This document shows, in pieces, positions 1 through 9,199 of a DNA stretch of 64,000 bases. The position numbers were made by a program, and so were the translations under genes. The notes below the pieces were generated by a model. That model made no database searches. It worked only from the letters and a program-made list of their open reading frames with translations, and was not told where the DNA came from. Within the stretch, counting starts at the first letter, position 1. Each line of letters begins with the position of its first letter. Source of the DNA: Bin87 sp965203985 (lineage in GTDB: Bacteria > Chloroflexota > Dehalococcoidia > Lucifugimonadales > UBA3495); the NCBI GenBank assembly GCA_965203985.1, contig CBDBDS010000011.1, forward strand, positions 1-64,000, given 5' to 3'.

Positions 1-2
1 CG

Positions 3-1508
3 CTGCCCTTCGTGACGCTGGCGCTCACCCTGACCCTGGCGCTGCTGGTGTCGCCCTTCGCGCCCGGGCTGCGCTGGTTGCGTCGCCGCCCGGGCGAAGC
101 CGTGGCGCTGGCCCTGACGCTGGGTTCGCTGGCGTTCATCAACGCCTGGGACTTCCCGCTGTACGTGGCGATCACCGCGATGGCGGCGGTGGCCGGCTGG
201 TCGGCGTGGCGCATTAATCGGTCCGAGCCGGGGACGGACAGCAGCGAAGCGCCGTCCCTTGCTCCCCTGGGGCGAGCGACGGGAAGGGCCACGCTGTTGG
301 CCGTCGGTCTGGTGGCAGCCGGGGCTGCCCTATATCTGCCGTTCTATCAGTCCTTTGACAGCCAAGCGGGCGGCGTCCTGCCCGTGACCGGGCCGGCGAC
401 GCGTCCGTTCCTTTTCCTGGTGGTGATGGGGGTACCCGCGTTCCTGGCGGGGGCGCTGGTGGGCAGAGCCCTGTTCTCTTTGGGTCGGTTCACGGAGGGC
501 AAACGCTTGCTGGTGTGGCCGGTGGCGGCGTTCAGCGCCGCGCCGTTTTTCATCTGGCTGCTCGCGGTGGCATTGCTCGTGTCGTTGCGGCCGGAGGAGA
601 CCACGCTGGCCGACGGGTTGGTCTGGCGCCGGTTAGTGCTGGCGGCGCCGCTGCTCGGCATGGGCGGGCTGGCCGCCTATTGCGCCCTGGTGCTGGCGGC
701 CAACCGGCGGCCGATGCAATGGCTCGTGTTCGCCCTGATCCTGGCGGCAGCGGGGTTCTACCTGCTGGCCGGAGCCGAGTTATTCCGCATCGTGGACCTG
801 TTCGGCAACCGGATGAACACCGTGTTCAAGGTCTACTACCAGGCCTGGATCCTGCTTGGGATTGCCGGCGGGGTGGGCATCTATTACATTGTGGCCGGTC
901 CATACCGGCTACGGCCGTCAGACTACCGCGCCGGAATTTTCAAGGCGCTGGGGATCGCATGGGCCGGCTTGGCGGCGGGTCTGATCATGGCTTCGGCGTA
1001 CTATCCGGTCGCCGCGGTGCTGGAACGCACCGGTTGGTTCCAGGACGGCGGGGGCTTTGGCGACAACACTCTGGCCGGGCTGGACTTCCTGCGCCGCAGC
1101 GAGCCCGGGGAGTATGACGCCATCGTGTGGCTCAACGACGAAGCGGAGCCGGGCCGTATCCTGGAAGCTATCGGCGATGGGTACAGCGACTACGGACGCA
1201 TCGCCGGGGCCACGGGCCGAGCAACGGTTCTGGGCTGGCAGGGCCACCAACAGCAGTGGCGCGGCGACGACAGCGCCTTCGCCGGCCGGAGCCACGACGT
1301 GGAGATGATTTACGCGGGAACGGACGGAACGGAAACGCGCCGTCTGCTGGCAGTCTACGGGGTCCGCTGGCTGATCGTAGGCCCCCGGGAGCGGGATGCC
1401 TATGGAGAGGAGGTGGACGAAAGGGTCAAAGGATGGGTAGATGAAGGCTGGCTGGTGCGAGCCTTCTCATCCGATGATGTGGCAATCTACGAAGTAATCA
1501 GCAAGTGA
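3..1508 (+). CDS. DUF2298 (Chlor_Arch_YYY) membrane protein, 5' end cut by window
   Basis: The reading frame is open to the left edge, so the 498 residues visible from a GTG at 12 are the C-terminal part of a larger protein. About eight hydrophobic segments fill the first 340 residues. They are followed by a soluble tail with a short WLND element and a VRWLIVGPRER stretch. The diagnostic motif is RMNTVFKVYYQAW near residue 275, which is typical of the YYY/DUF2298 membrane family found in Chloroflexi and Archaea. That family is thought to act on cell-surface polysaccharide or lipid-linked sugars, but no reaction is established. The PPOX gene follows 22 bases downstream. Family call is good; function is unknown. 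Confidence 0.8.
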   Translation: MPFVTLALTLTLALLVSPFAPGLRWLRRRPGEAVALALTLGSLAFINAWDFPLYVAITAMAAVAGWSAWRINRSEPGTDSSEAPSLAPLGRATGRATLLAVGLVAAGAALYLPFYQSFDSQAGGVLPVTGPATRPFLFLVVMGVPAFLAGALVGRALFSLGRFTEGKRLLVWPVAAFSAAPFFIWLLAVALLVSLRPEETTLADGLVWRRLVLAAPLLGMGGLAAYCALVLAANRRPMQWLVFALILAAAGFYLLAGAELFRIVDLFGNRMNTVFKVYYQAWILLGIAGGVGIYYIVAGPYRLRPSDYRAGIFKALGIAWAGLAAGLIMASAYYPVAAVLERTGWFQDGGGFGDNTLAGLDFLRRSEPGEYDAIVWLNDEAEPGRILEAIGDGYSDYGRIAGATGRATVLGWQGHQQQWRGDDSAFAGRSHDVEMIYAGTDGTETRRLLAVYGVRWLIVGPRERDAYGEEVDERVKGWVDEGWLVRAFSSDDVAIYEVISK

Positions 1509-1530
1509 AACTGCAACACTGGAGGCAACC

Positions 1531-1965
1531 ATGGAATTCAGCGACGTGAGCAACTTTTTCAGCAGCAACCACCGGGCGGTGATCAACACCTTCCGCCGGG
1601 ACGGATCGGCGCAAACCAGCATCGTGGTGGCTGGGGCGTCGCCCTTTGAAGGAGACGATGGGCCGGTGTTCGTGATCGTGCGGGGCACCTCCGCCAAGGC
1701 TCGCCACCTGCGGCGGGACGACCGGTGCAACGTGATGGCCGTGGCCGACGACTGGCGGCAGTTCGCCGTGGTGGAAGGAACGGTCACGCTGCACGACTAC
1801 CAGAACACCGGTGCTGAGGAGATGCGGCAGATGCTGCGCACGGCGTTCCGGGCCTGCGGCGACCACGAGCATCCGGACTGGGAGGAATACGACCGGGCCA
1901 TGGTGCAGCAGGACGCGGTGATCGTGCGGGTGCAGCCCAATCGAGTTTACGGGCTCATACGGTAA
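1531..1965 (+). CDS. PPOX-class (pyridoxamine-phosphate-oxidase fold) flavin/F420-dependent protein
   Basis: The 144-residue protein has the split beta-barrel layout of the PPOX family: an N-terminal FRRDGSAQTS strand pair, a central ARHLRRDDRCNVMAV element, and a C-terminal strand ending VQPNRVYGLIR. Close relatives bind F420 or FMN and reduce small substrates, and the substrate cannot be read from sequence. The ATG is preceded by ctggaggcaacc, a good ribosome site. It lies 22 bases after the DUF2298 gene and is followed by a strong hairpin terminator, so the two probably end one transcript. Confidence 0.8.
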   Translation: MEFSDVSNFFSSNHRAVINTFRRDGSAQTSIVVAGASPFEGDDGPVFVIVRGTSAKARHLRRDDRCNVMAVADDWRQFAVVEGTVTLHDYQNTGAEEMRQMLRTAFRACGDHEHPDWEEYDRAMVQQDAVIVRVQPNRVYGLIR

Positions 1966-1975
1966 TACGACGTCG

Positions 1976-2020
1976 AATTGGTCGGAGCGACTGGGTGTTG
2001 CCGTCGCCCCGACCAATTTT
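1976..2020 (+). terminator. Rho-independent terminator after the PPOX gene
   Basis: Arms aattggtcgg (1976-1985) and ccgaccaatt (2009-2018) pair perfectly. An inner gcgac/gtcgc pairing extends the hairpin, and the stem runs into a short T run. Confidence 0.75.
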
Positions 2021-2079
2021 GTGCTTCGAGCAGGTTCGCCGTGACGGTTCCGCCGCGTGCGGTGACCGCCCGGCGGATG

Positions 2080-3414
2080 CTACGGCTTGGCGCCCACCGC
2101 GCAGTGGAACGGGGTTGAGATGAAGAAAGTGCCGTCGGCCTGAGCCTGTTCCGCTGCTGCGCGCCACTCCGCAGCCTCCTCATCATTCAGAGTGGGCAGT
2201 ATGCCGCCCTGCATGAATTGCAGCCGGTCCGGCTCCGAAAAAGTGCTGATGAACGGAAACATCCTGGTGTTCTCTAGCCCCAGCCGCGCGAACCGCTGGT
2301 AGAGGGAGGAGTCGTCACAGCCCTGGGGATGGCCCGGGTCGTCGACCCACGGCGGCGATTCGATCCTGGTCTTGAGATCAGTCCGCAACGGCAGGTTGAC
2401 CCAGCGGTTCATGTCGTGGGCGTGGCCCAGCACCGCGATCCGCCCTCCCGGCTTCACGACCCGCACCAGTTCCGGCAGCATCAGGTCGGCGTTCACCCGC
2501 TGGATCACGGTGCTTGAGAATACAACGTCGAAACTGTTGTCGTCGAAGGGCAAGGCCTCGGCGCTGCCCTCGTGGAAGCTCACCAGGTCGTCCATGCCCT
2601 CGCGCCGTGCGATGTCAGCCGCTTCGCGCAGGAAGTAAGTGTTCACGTCCACACCGGCGACGGGGTTCTGCCGATCCGTGCGGCGGGCCACCCAGCGGCA
2701 GAGCACGCCGGTGCCGCAGCCGGCCTCCAGCACTGTCTCTCCGGGCTGGATCTGCGCCGCGTCGATCAGGCTGCCCACGGCGGACAGGTACCCGGAGGTG
2801 CGGCCCCGGCCCTCCAGGCTGCCCACCATGCCCAGCACCGGTCCGGTGAGGGTGATCACGCAGTATCGCTCGGTAAAGGCCGCAACGACCGGGTCCCATT
2901 GGGCGGGCGCGGCGCCCAACGGCAGCAGGACCAGCGGAGGACCCGATCCCTGGACCCGGAAGTAGATGTCGTCGACTTCCCCTTCCTCGACCGAAGGGGA
3001 CACACTGGGCAGGCTGCTACCGGAGTCTGCGCCGGCGAGGAAGTTGAGCATGGGCGCGATCATGCCTTCGCCCTGGTCGACGCCGATGTCGGCGTAATTG
3101 TTGGGGTAGCCGTAATCCGCCAGTGTAACCTTCGCCGCTGACGGGAGGCCGGCCAGGTTGCGGTCGATGGTCGCCGTCGCGCCGCCGCGGTCGGCATTGA
3201 ATACCAGGAGCCGGTCGCCGAAGGGTGCCAGCGCCTGGGAATCGAACCCCAGCGGACACACCAGCGTCAGGGAAGCGATGGCGTCCGCGAAATTGACCGT
3301 TAATCCTCGCCAATCGCCCAGATTGCGGGATGCAAAGTGAGCACGCTCGATGCCCAGTTGCCGCAATACGCCTACGATCCTCTCGTCAACGGGAGCTTCT
3401 ACCTGTGTCGTCAT
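2080..3414 (-). CDS. SAM-dependent methyltransferase with an uncharacterised N-terminal half
   Basis: The C-terminal half (about residues 205-400 of 444) is a class I methyltransferase: VLEAGCGTGVLCRWVA is the SAM-binding glycine loop, then AEALPFDDNSFDVVFSS and LVRVVKPGGRIAVLGH as motifs II and III. The first 200 residues do not match a family I recognise. They contain a PPLVLLPLGAAPAQWDP stretch reminiscent of the start of an alpha/beta-hydrolase core, but no catalytic triad follows. The start is supported by gggagggcagt before the ATG. It stands alone between convergent and same-strand neighbours. The methyl acceptor is unknown. Confidence 0.75.
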   Translation of the reverse strand: MTTQVEAPVDERIVGVLRQLGIERAHFASRNLGDWRGLTVNFADAIASLTLVCPLGFDSQALAPFGDRLLVFNADRGGATATIDRNLAGLPSAAKVTLADYGYPNNYADIGVDQGEGMIAPMLNFLAGADSGSSLPSVSPSVEEGEVDDIYFRVQGSGPPLVLLPLGAAPAQWDPVVAAFTERYCVITLTGPVLGMVGSLEGRGRTSGYLSAVGSLIDAAQIQPGETVLEAGCGTGVLCRWVARRTDRQNPVAGVDVNTYFLREAADIARREGMDDLVSFHEGSAEALPFDDNSFDVVFSSTVIQRVNADLMLPELVRVVKPGGRIAVLGHAHDMNRWVNLPLRTDLKTRIESPPWVDDPGHPQGCDDSSLYQRFARLGLENTRMFPFISTFSEPDRLQFMQGGILPTLNDEEAAEWRAAAEQAQADGTFFISTPFHCAVGAKP

Positions 3415-3524
3415 ACTGCCCTCCCAAATAATGTCGGCGTGTTGATTGGGTGCAGAGCGCCGGTCCGAGCGCCAGCGGCAACGGTTCCATTGTTTGCCGG
3501 CCCTTCAGGGGATACCCGGATGAC

Positions 3525-4331
3525 CTACTGCGGTGCCTCCCTCAAAGCGCGTTCAACCAATGCCGTCAGCATTTCGACGGCCCGGGGTATTTCGGCGGCG
3601 ATGCTTGCCTTGTCGAGGGAAGGATGCTCGTGGGCGTACAGGGCGGCGCCTCCGAACTCGGTGAGGTACTGGTATTCTTCTCCAGGGATCGGTTCTCCCG
3701 GGGGCCAGTTCAGGTCGCGGCGTACCCGGTCAACGAGGAGTCTCAGGTTGTGGCCATCCCTACCGCCGGTGGGGTAATCGAAGCCGTGAGAACCCAGAAC
3801 GGCTTTGTAGGCGTTCTCGAGGGCGGTCTGCCCTGCCCGGCCCACTCCTTTGTCCGACATTCGTTCCGCCAATCCCGATTCTGACCAAAGTCTAAGGTCT
3901 GCGGCCGCATCGTTTGCGTCGCTGAGACGCTGCCGGACGTCCTGCCAGTCAGTTTGCTCCTCAAAATGACCGTGGGCAGGTTCCGGCGGATCGTCGGTCA
4001 TGATGGCGAGCCCCTGTTTGGCGATGGAGTTGGCCAGGTGGTTTCTGAGGCATTGGTCCCTGCGGAAATCCGCCGCAGTCATGCACAAGATGTCGATGCC
4101 GGAGGCTTGGGGCACACGACTCTTCTGGATCTGCCTCGCCTGGTCGCGCAGGTTTTCCAACCATGCCTCAGTGGGCGCGGGATCCTTGATGATCAGGACG
4201 TCAATGTCCGAGGCTGGATTGTGATCACCCCGGGCCCGGGAGCCGAACAGGATGGTCTGGCTGGCCCCGGCCAGTTCGTGTATTCGGCGAGCTACGCTCA
4301 GGGCCAATCCGTCGGCGGTGGATGCAGACAT
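3525..4331 (-). CDS. Fused minimal nucleotidyltransferase (MNT) and HEPN domain protein
   Basis: Residues 20-95 of 268 form an MNT-type nucleotidyltransferase domain with the full metal motif: G30-S31, then D42 and D44 (SDIDVLII), and a third Asp, D80, in GIDILCM. Residues about 130-255 are a helical HEPN-type domain with the ALENAYKAVLGSHG and GRDGHNLRLLVDR elements typical of HEPN partners. MNT and HEPN are usually separate genes forming toxin-antitoxin pairs in which MNT modifies HEPN; here they are one polypeptide. The ATG at 4331 is preferred over an upstream TTG at 4358 that lacks a ribosome site. Biological role is inferred from the domain pair only. Confidence 0.75.
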   Translation of the reverse strand: MSASTADGLALSVARRIHELAGASQTILFGSRARGDHNPASDIDVLIIKDPAPTEAWLENLRDQARQIQKSRVPQASGIDILCMTAADFRRDQCLRNHLANSIAKQGLAIMTDDPPEPAHGHFEEQTDWQDVRQRLSDANDAAADLRLWSESGLAERMSDKGVGRAGQTALENAYKAVLGSHGFDYPTGGRDGHNLRLLVDRVRRDLNWPPGEPIPGEEYQYLTEFGGAALYAHEHPSLDKASIAAEIPRAVEMLTALVERALREAPQ

Positions 4332-4501
4332 TTCGAAACTCAGTCCCCGTACCGTCAATCACAACGCTGTGCCTTTCGATGCGCGAATTTTAGCGTCGAA
4401 AGGCCACGGCGGGAAACGGGCTCCCTGTTGATCACGAGTGTACAAGCAAGGCCGGGCCTTTGTCACAGCGCCAACGAGCCTTGCGACGCCGAGTCATCCG
4501 G

Positions 4502-6565
4502 CTATGCGGCCGGCACGCTGCCGATGCTGGCGGGGTTTTCCAGTAGTGCCAGCAGCGCGCCTTCGTCAAGCACCGGGACGCCGAGGCGTTCGGCACTGGC
4601 CAGCTTGCTGCCGGCGGACTCGCCGGCGACCAGCCAGTTGGTCTTGCGGCTGACCGACGACGTGGTGGTAGCCCCCAGCGATTTGACCCGGCCCTCAGCT
4701 TCGCGGCGCGTCATGGTCGCGAGCGTACCGGTGATCACGAAGGTCTGGCCCTTCCAGGGCTGCGCCGACTCGTCCACGGGCGCGAGTTCCTGCCAGAGCT
4801 GGACACCGGCGTCGCGCAGGCCGGCGAGAGTCCTCTGGTTGCTTGCGGTGGCGAAGTAGTTGACGATGCTCTCGGCGATGCGGGGGCCGATCCCCTCGAT
4901 CTCGGTAAGTTCGTCAACGGTAGCCGCGCCAATATCGTCGAGGCTGGCATAGCGGGCGGCCAGCAGTTCGGCCACCTCGGCGCCGACGTGCAGGATGCCC
5001 AGGGCGAACAGGATGCGGGCCAGCGGGCGATGCTTGCTGGCATCGACGTTGTCGAGGATGCGGGTGGCCAGCTTTTCGCCCATGCGGTCCAACTCGGTCA
5101 GCTGCTCCATTTTCAAGCCGTACACGTGGGACACGTTGGAAACCAGGCCCCGGTCGATGAGAATGCGGCACCAGCGTTCGCCGAGGCCGTCGATGTCCAT
5201 GGCGCTTCGGCTGACGAAGTGCTTCAGCGACTCGAAGAACTGGGCAGGACACGCCGAGTTGGGGCAGCGGTGCATGGCGTCACCCGCCTCCTTGACGACG
5301 GTGGTGTCGCACTCGGGGCAGCGCTCCGGCATGTGAAACTCCGGCCCGCGTTCCTCGCCACGGACAGGGACATGGCCGAGGACTTGGGGAATTACGTCGC
5401 CGGCGCGCTCGATTTCCACCGTGTCCCCGATGCGGATGTCCTTGCGGTGGATGTCCTCCTCGTTGTGCAGGGAGGCGTGCTGCACGGTTGCGCCGCTGAC
5501 AACGACGGGTTCCAGGATGGCCTGGGGATTCAGGCTGCCGGTGCGGCCGACGTTGATGATGATGTCCAGCAGGCGGGTGTTGGCGCGCTCGGCCGGGAAC
5601 TTGTAGGCGATGGCCCAGCGGGGTTCGCGCCCGGCAAAGCCCAGGGCATTCTGCTGGGTCAGGCTGTCGACCTTGACCACCACACCGTCGGCCTCGTAGT
5701 TCCAGTCGTGACGGCGGTGCAGCATCTCGTCGTAGAAGGCGCACACCTCATCGACGGTATCGAAGACGCGATTTTCGGGATTGACGCAGAAACCGTAGGA
5801 CCGCAGCCGCTCCAGGGCCTCCCAGTGTCCGGCAGGCATGGGTGCGTCGCCGGTGTGATTGAGGCTGTAGGTCCAGATCTGCATGTTACGGCTGCGAGTG
5901 ACCTCGGGATCCAGCTGGCGGATGGTGCCGGCGCCGGTGTTGCGGGGGTTGGCGTACAACTGCTCGCCGGCGCGTTCGCGCTCCTCGTTCATACGCTGGA
6001 AGCTATCGAGGGGCAGGTAGACCTCGCCGCGCACTTCCAGGTCGGCCGGGAAGTCGCCGTGGAGGGAATGGGGGATGCTTTCGACCTCGCGCAGGTTGGG
6101 CGTGACATCCTCGCCGGTCTGGCCGTTGCCCCGGGTGGCGCCCAGGACGAATGCCCCGTCACGGTAGACCAGGCGCACGGCGAGGCCGTCGATTTTCAGC
6201 TCGGCCACCATGTGGAAGGGCTGGCCGTCCAGCAGGTCGGTGACCCGGCGGTGCCACGCTTCGAGATCATCCCGGCTGAAGGCGTTGGCCAGGCTCAGCA
6301 TGGGGATGGGATGCTGGACCTGGGGGAAGCGGTCGGAGGCGCTGCCGCCGATGATCTGGGTGGGCGAGCTTGCCGAGCGGAGCTCGGGATGGGCGGCTTC
6401 CAGCTCGCGCAGTTCCTGCATCAGCGCGTCGTACTGGCTGTCGCTGATGACGGGGGCATCGTCATTGTAGTACCGCTCGTTGTGGAACCAGAGCCGGTCG
6501 CGGAGCCACCGGGCGCGCTCGGCGGGATTGGCGTCGGGACCGGGATCGGGTATTGAGGTGCTCAT
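4502..6565 (-). CDS. ligA: NAD-dependent DNA ligase LigA
   Basis: Joins nicked DNA in replication and repair using NAD+. The 687 residues match the family length. In order: the Ia domain with YYNDDAPVISDSQYDAL near residue 35, the adenylation domain with AELKIDGLAVR (K124 is the adenylated lysine), the OB fold, a four-cysteine zinc finger (CPEC...CPNSACPAQ, about 418-442), helix-hairpin-helix repeats (IEGIGPRIAESI) and a C-terminal BRCT domain (from about 605). It is divergent from the DinB gene across 135 bases, with TATACT on the minus strand at 6604-6609 as a possible -10. No defects seen. Confidence 0.97.
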   Translation of the reverse strand: MSTSIPDPGPDANPAERARWLRDRLWFHNERYYNDDAPVISDSQYDALMQELRELEAAHPELRSASSPTQIIGGSASDRFPQVQHPIPMLSLANAFSRDDLEAWHRRVTDLLDGQPFHMVAELKIDGLAVRLVYRDGAFVLGATRGNGQTGEDVTPNLREVESIPHSLHGDFPADLEVRGEVYLPLDSFQRMNEERERAGEQLYANPRNTGAGTIRQLDPEVTRSRNMQIWTYSLNHTGDAPMPAGHWEALERLRSYGFCVNPENRVFDTVDEVCAFYDEMLHRRHDWNYEADGVVVKVDSLTQQNALGFAGREPRWAIAYKFPAERANTRLLDIIINVGRTGSLNPQAILEPVVVSGATVQHASLHNEEDIHRKDIRIGDTVEIERAGDVIPQVLGHVPVRGEERGPEFHMPERCPECDTTVVKEAGDAMHRCPNSACPAQFFESLKHFVSRSAMDIDGLGERWCRILIDRGLVSNVSHVYGLKMEQLTELDRMGEKLATRILDNVDASKHRPLARILFALGILHVGAEVAELLAARYASLDDIGAATVDELTEIEGIGPRIAESIVNYFATASNQRTLAGLRDAGVQLWQELAPVDESAQPWKGQTFVITGTLATMTRREAEGRVKSLGATTTSSVSRKTNWLVAGESAGSKLASAERLGVPVLDEGALLALLENPASIGSVPAA

Positions 6566-6700
6566 CGGCGATGTCCTGCTGTTGATGCTTCGGAGTTGCC
6601 GATAGTATAGTCCCGGCGGTCGGGGCGATGCACCGAAGGCGTGTGCCGTGTCTTCGAGACTGTTATCCTAGAGTCAACACGCAACCAGGAGGCGACCACC

Positions 6701-7231
6701 ATGCCAGCAGCCGCCGACGGCCTGATTTCGGCCCTGGAGAACAACTTCACCACCATCGACCTGGCGCTGAGAGACCTGGACGAAGAGGAATTCGCGCGCA
6801 TCCCGGCCCCGGACTGCAATTCGGTGGCGTGGACCCTCTGGCACCTGTCCCGGGTGATCGACTCGTTCATCCACACCCGCCTGCGCGACCTGCCCCAGCT
6901 TTGGGACACCAACAACTGGGAGCAGCACTTCGGGATGCCGGCCGACGGCGAAAACCGGGGCCTGGGCTGGACGCACCAGATGGTCTGCGACTGGCAACCG
7001 CCGTCCCGCAAGTTGCAGATGGAATACTTCGAGCAGGTCCGCTCGGCGCTGCGCGAATACCTGCCCGGCCTGACGGAAGCCCAGATGCAGCAGGCGAAAA
7101 TCATCCCGCCGGTGTCGGAGCCGAGAACCGTGGCAGCCGCCTTGGGCCAGATGACCTGGGACTGCGTATCCCACGGCGGCCAGATCGCCTTCCTGCGCGG
7201 GATGTACAAGGGTATGGGCTGGCACCGGTAG
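6701..7231 (+). CDS. DinB-family four-helix metalloenzyme-like protein
   Basis: A 176-residue DinB/YfiT-type helix bundle. The metal-ligand histidines are visible as TLWHLSRVID (first helix pair) and the C-terminal SHGGQIAFLRG, where the HGGQI histidine is characteristic. Members of this superfamily include thiol transferases that act with bacillithiol or mycothiol; the substrate here is unknown. The start at 6701 is chosen because aaccaggaggcgaccacc precedes it; the frame extends 20 codons further upstream without a ribosome site. It ends 27 bases from the convergent dtd gene. Confidence 0.8.
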   Translation: MPAAADGLISALENNFTTIDLALRDLDEEEFARIPAPDCNSVAWTLWHLSRVIDSFIHTRLRDLPQLWDTNNWEQHFGMPADGENRGLGWTHQMVCDWQPPSRKLQMEYFEQVRSALREYLPGLTEAQMQQAKIIPPVSEPRTVAAALGQMTWDCVSHGGQIAFLRGMYKGMGWHR

Positions 7232-7258
7232 GCCGGAGCCAACGAACTGCGCGACTGA

Positions 7259-7723
7259 TTAGCCCCGTCGGGGTCGTCCGCGGTCGGCGCTGTCGACCAT
7301 GATGGTGACCGGGCCGTCATTCTGCAGGCTGACCTGCATGTAGGCCTGGAACTCGCCGGTGGCCACGGTAAGGCCGGTGTCGCGGAACATCTGCACGGCT
7401 CGTTCGTAGAGGCGGTTGGCCGTTTCGGGATCGGCGGCGGCGGTGAAGTCCGGCCTTCGGCCCCGGCGGGTGTCGGCATGCAAAGTGAACTGGGACACAA
7501 CCAGCACGTCGCCATGAACGTCCAGGGCTGACAGGTTGAAGCGCCCCCGGTCGTCAGCGAAGATGCGCATGTTGACTATCTTGTCCACCAGGTAGCGGGC
7601 GTCGGCCTCGTCGTCGCCCTCCGCGACGCCGAGGAGCGCCACCACACCGGGCCCGATGCGTCCAACCTCGGAGTCATCGATGGTAACCGAGGCGGAGGTC
7701 ACTCGCTGGATGAGGGCGCGCAT
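7259..7723 (-). CDS. dtd: D-aminoacyl-tRNA deacylase
   Basis: Hydrolyses D-amino acids (and glycine mischarged on tRNA-Ala) off tRNA, protecting translation. The 154 residues align end to end with the family: MRALIQRVTSASVTIDD at the N terminus, the active-site SQFTLHADTRRGRRPDF in the middle, and NDGPVTIMVDS as the cross-subunit Gly-cisPro loop region. FmdB lies directly upstream on the same strand, with a terminator-like hairpin between. No strong ribosome site precedes the ATG, but it is the natural family start. Confidence 0.93.
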   Translation of the reverse strand: MRALIQRVTSASVTIDDSEVGRIGPGVVALLGVAEGDDEADARYLVDKIVNMRIFADDRGRFNLSALDVHGDVLVVSQFTLHADTRRGRRPDFTAAADPETANRLYERAVQMFRDTGLTVATGEFQAYMQVSLQNDGPVTIMVDSADRGRPRRG

Positions 7724-7751
7724 GGTTTTGGGAAACGCATTACGGGCAATG

Positions 7752-7777
7752 GAAAGGCCGCACCCTGGAGCGCGGCC
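7752..7777 (-). terminator. Terminator-like hairpin after the FmdB gene
   Basis: Read on the minus strand, a GGCCGCG/TGCGGCC stem around an 8-base loop is followed by TTTCC. The short U run makes it a weak call. Confidence 0.45.
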
Positions 7778-7805
7778 CGTTTGGTCCTATGGCCGAGGAG
7801 TTCGA

Positions 7806-8147
7806 TCAGGCGGAGTCGCCGGCGGCGGCCGCCGCCGGAGCGGGCGAGTCGGAGGAGGAACCGGAGTCGCCGGACGGACCGTCGCCGCTGCTGCCGTTGG
7901 ACGAACTCGAGGATGACGTTGATTCGGAGGCGGTCTCCTTGCTGTCTTCCTTCTCGACGGGGCGCTTGGGGCGACCGTAGTCAGTGGTGTAGAAGCCGCT
8001 GCCCTTGTAAATCACCGGCACGGCGTGGAATACCCGCTGGCCGGCGCCGCCGCACAATGGGCACTCTCCCTGTCCCGCCTCGCTGAATTTTTGAACCAAC
8101 TCGAACTCGTTTGAGCACTCCGTGCAGCGATAATCGTAGCGCGGCAA
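7806..8147 (-). CDS. FmdB-family zinc-ribbon protein with Ser/Ala-rich tail
   Basis: Small 113-residue regulator-like protein. The N terminus PRYDYRCTEC is the FmdB signature, and two CxxC pairs (C8/C11 and C29/C32) make a zinc ribbon. After about residue 65 the chain becomes a low-complexity Ser/Gly/Ala tail. The start is a TTG at 8147, chosen because an exact aaggagg sits just upstream and the family begins MPxYxYxC; no ATG is near. FmdB proteins are often called regulatory, but the molecular role is poorly known. S21 (rpsU) lies upstream on the same strand. Confidence 0.85.
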   Translation of the reverse strand: MPRYDYRCTECSNEFELVQKFSEAGQGECPLCGGAGQRVFHAVPVIYKGSGFYTTDYGRPKRPVEKEDSKETASESTSSSSSSNGSSGDGPSGDSGSSSDSPAPAAAAAGDSA

Positions 8148-8292
8148 ACCTGCCCTCCTTGATATGAAGATCGCCGCCGGGCGTGCTGGCGCCCCGGCCG
8201 GCCCATTCCGTCTATGACGCGGGCGGAGTCTAGCACCGCGCCCGCAACCGGTCAATTTGCGGAAGCTGACCCGCGGTCAGCCTCGCGATGGC

Positions 8293-8478
8293 CTACCGCC
8301 GCTGCCGTCGCCGTCGCCTGGCTGCCCGCTGGGCTGCCAAGCGCTCCTTCTGCGCCTTGGAGCGGAAGAACCGGCGGTCCTTCAGTTCGCGCAGGATACC
8401 GGCGTGCTGTACAGACGCCCGGAATCGATTCACCAGACTCTCTGGGGTTTCGCCATCTCGCGGCGTTACGTAAGCCAT
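8293..8478 (-). CDS. rpsU: 30S ribosomal protein S21
   Basis: A 61-residue basic protein of the small ribosomal subunit. The family pattern is clear: ESLVNRFRASVQHAGILREL followed by RRFFRSKAQKER and an arginine-rich tail. The ATG at 8478 follows the natural S21 N terminus; the frame is open further upstream, but that part has no coding features. S21 helps base-pairing of the 16S 3' end with ribosome binding sites in many bacteria. Confidence 0.93.
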   Translation of the reverse strand: MAYVTPRDGETPESLVNRFRASVQHAGILRELKDRRFFRSKAQKERLAAQRAARRRRRQRR

Positions 8479-8680
8479 GCAATGCTCCCGATTACGTGTT
8501 CCAGGATACTTCCAAGTAAGCGTGACTATAACACGGCCGTGCGGAACGCCGCAAACCACGGGGCGAAGAATGAGGTGATTTCGATCTTCAGACCCGAGTA
8601 ATTCCATAGGTCCTGCTTACATACCATTGCCCAGGAGGGTTGAACTTGCTAATCTGCCCAGACACAAAGCGGAGTCACAG

Positions 8681-9040
8681 ATGACCAGTCAGCAGTACGC
8701 ACAGGCCAGCGAACGTTTTCTCGCGCAGGCCAGGCGAGAATTATCCTCCAGTGATCTGGCACAGGCATCCGAGAAGGGCTGGGGCGCCACTGCCCAGATG
8801 CTCAAGGCCATCGTCGAGCAACGCGGTTGGGAGCACAACCGTCACCGGCATTACCACAGGATCGCCAGCCGGCTCCGCGCTGAAACCGGCGATGGCGAGA
8901 TCCGCCGATTGTTCGACACTGCCAGCGCGCTACGTGAGAACTTCTACGAAAACGACACGCCAGCAGACGAAGTGGCCGAAAGACTGGACGACATAGAGGA
9001 CCTTTTGGACAAACTCCTACCCATGCTGACCGGGGCGTAG
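8681..9040 (+). CDS. Small HEPN/PaREP1-like helical protein
   Basis: A 119-residue all-helical protein. The segment ASEKGWGATAQMLKAIVEQRG followed by HNRHRHYHRIASRL and a C-terminal DIEDLLDKLLPML helix resembles the HEPN/PaREP1 group of small nucleic-acid-associated proteins. The ATG at 8681 has ggag upstream and is preferred to an earlier start at 8627. No nucleotidyltransferase partner is adjacent. Two further proteins of this type lie at 18.4-19.2 kb. Assignment rests on pattern similarity; an RNase activity is not shown. Confidence 0.55.
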   Translation: MTSQQYAQASERFLAQARRELSSSDLAQASEKGWGATAQMLKAIVEQRGWEHNRHRHYHRIASRLRAETGDGEIRRLFDTASALRENFYENDTPADEVAERLDDIEDLLDKLLPMLTGA

Positions 9041-9199
9041 TCAATCGTTGGCCAATCCTAACCCGAGCATCAGATCCCACTGGAACGCATCGGTGTGATC
9101 TTTTCAACTTTGCGCACAAACGTCGCACGACCTCGACGGGCGTACCGCCTCAGCCCGCCGAGTAGCGAAATCTCCTCGCCGGATGGCGCGTGATTGGCC

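Noticed and set aside
4988..6556. 522-residue plus-strand open frame
   Set aside because: Antisense to ligA; composition is that of a GC-rich shadow and there is no ribosome site or domain.
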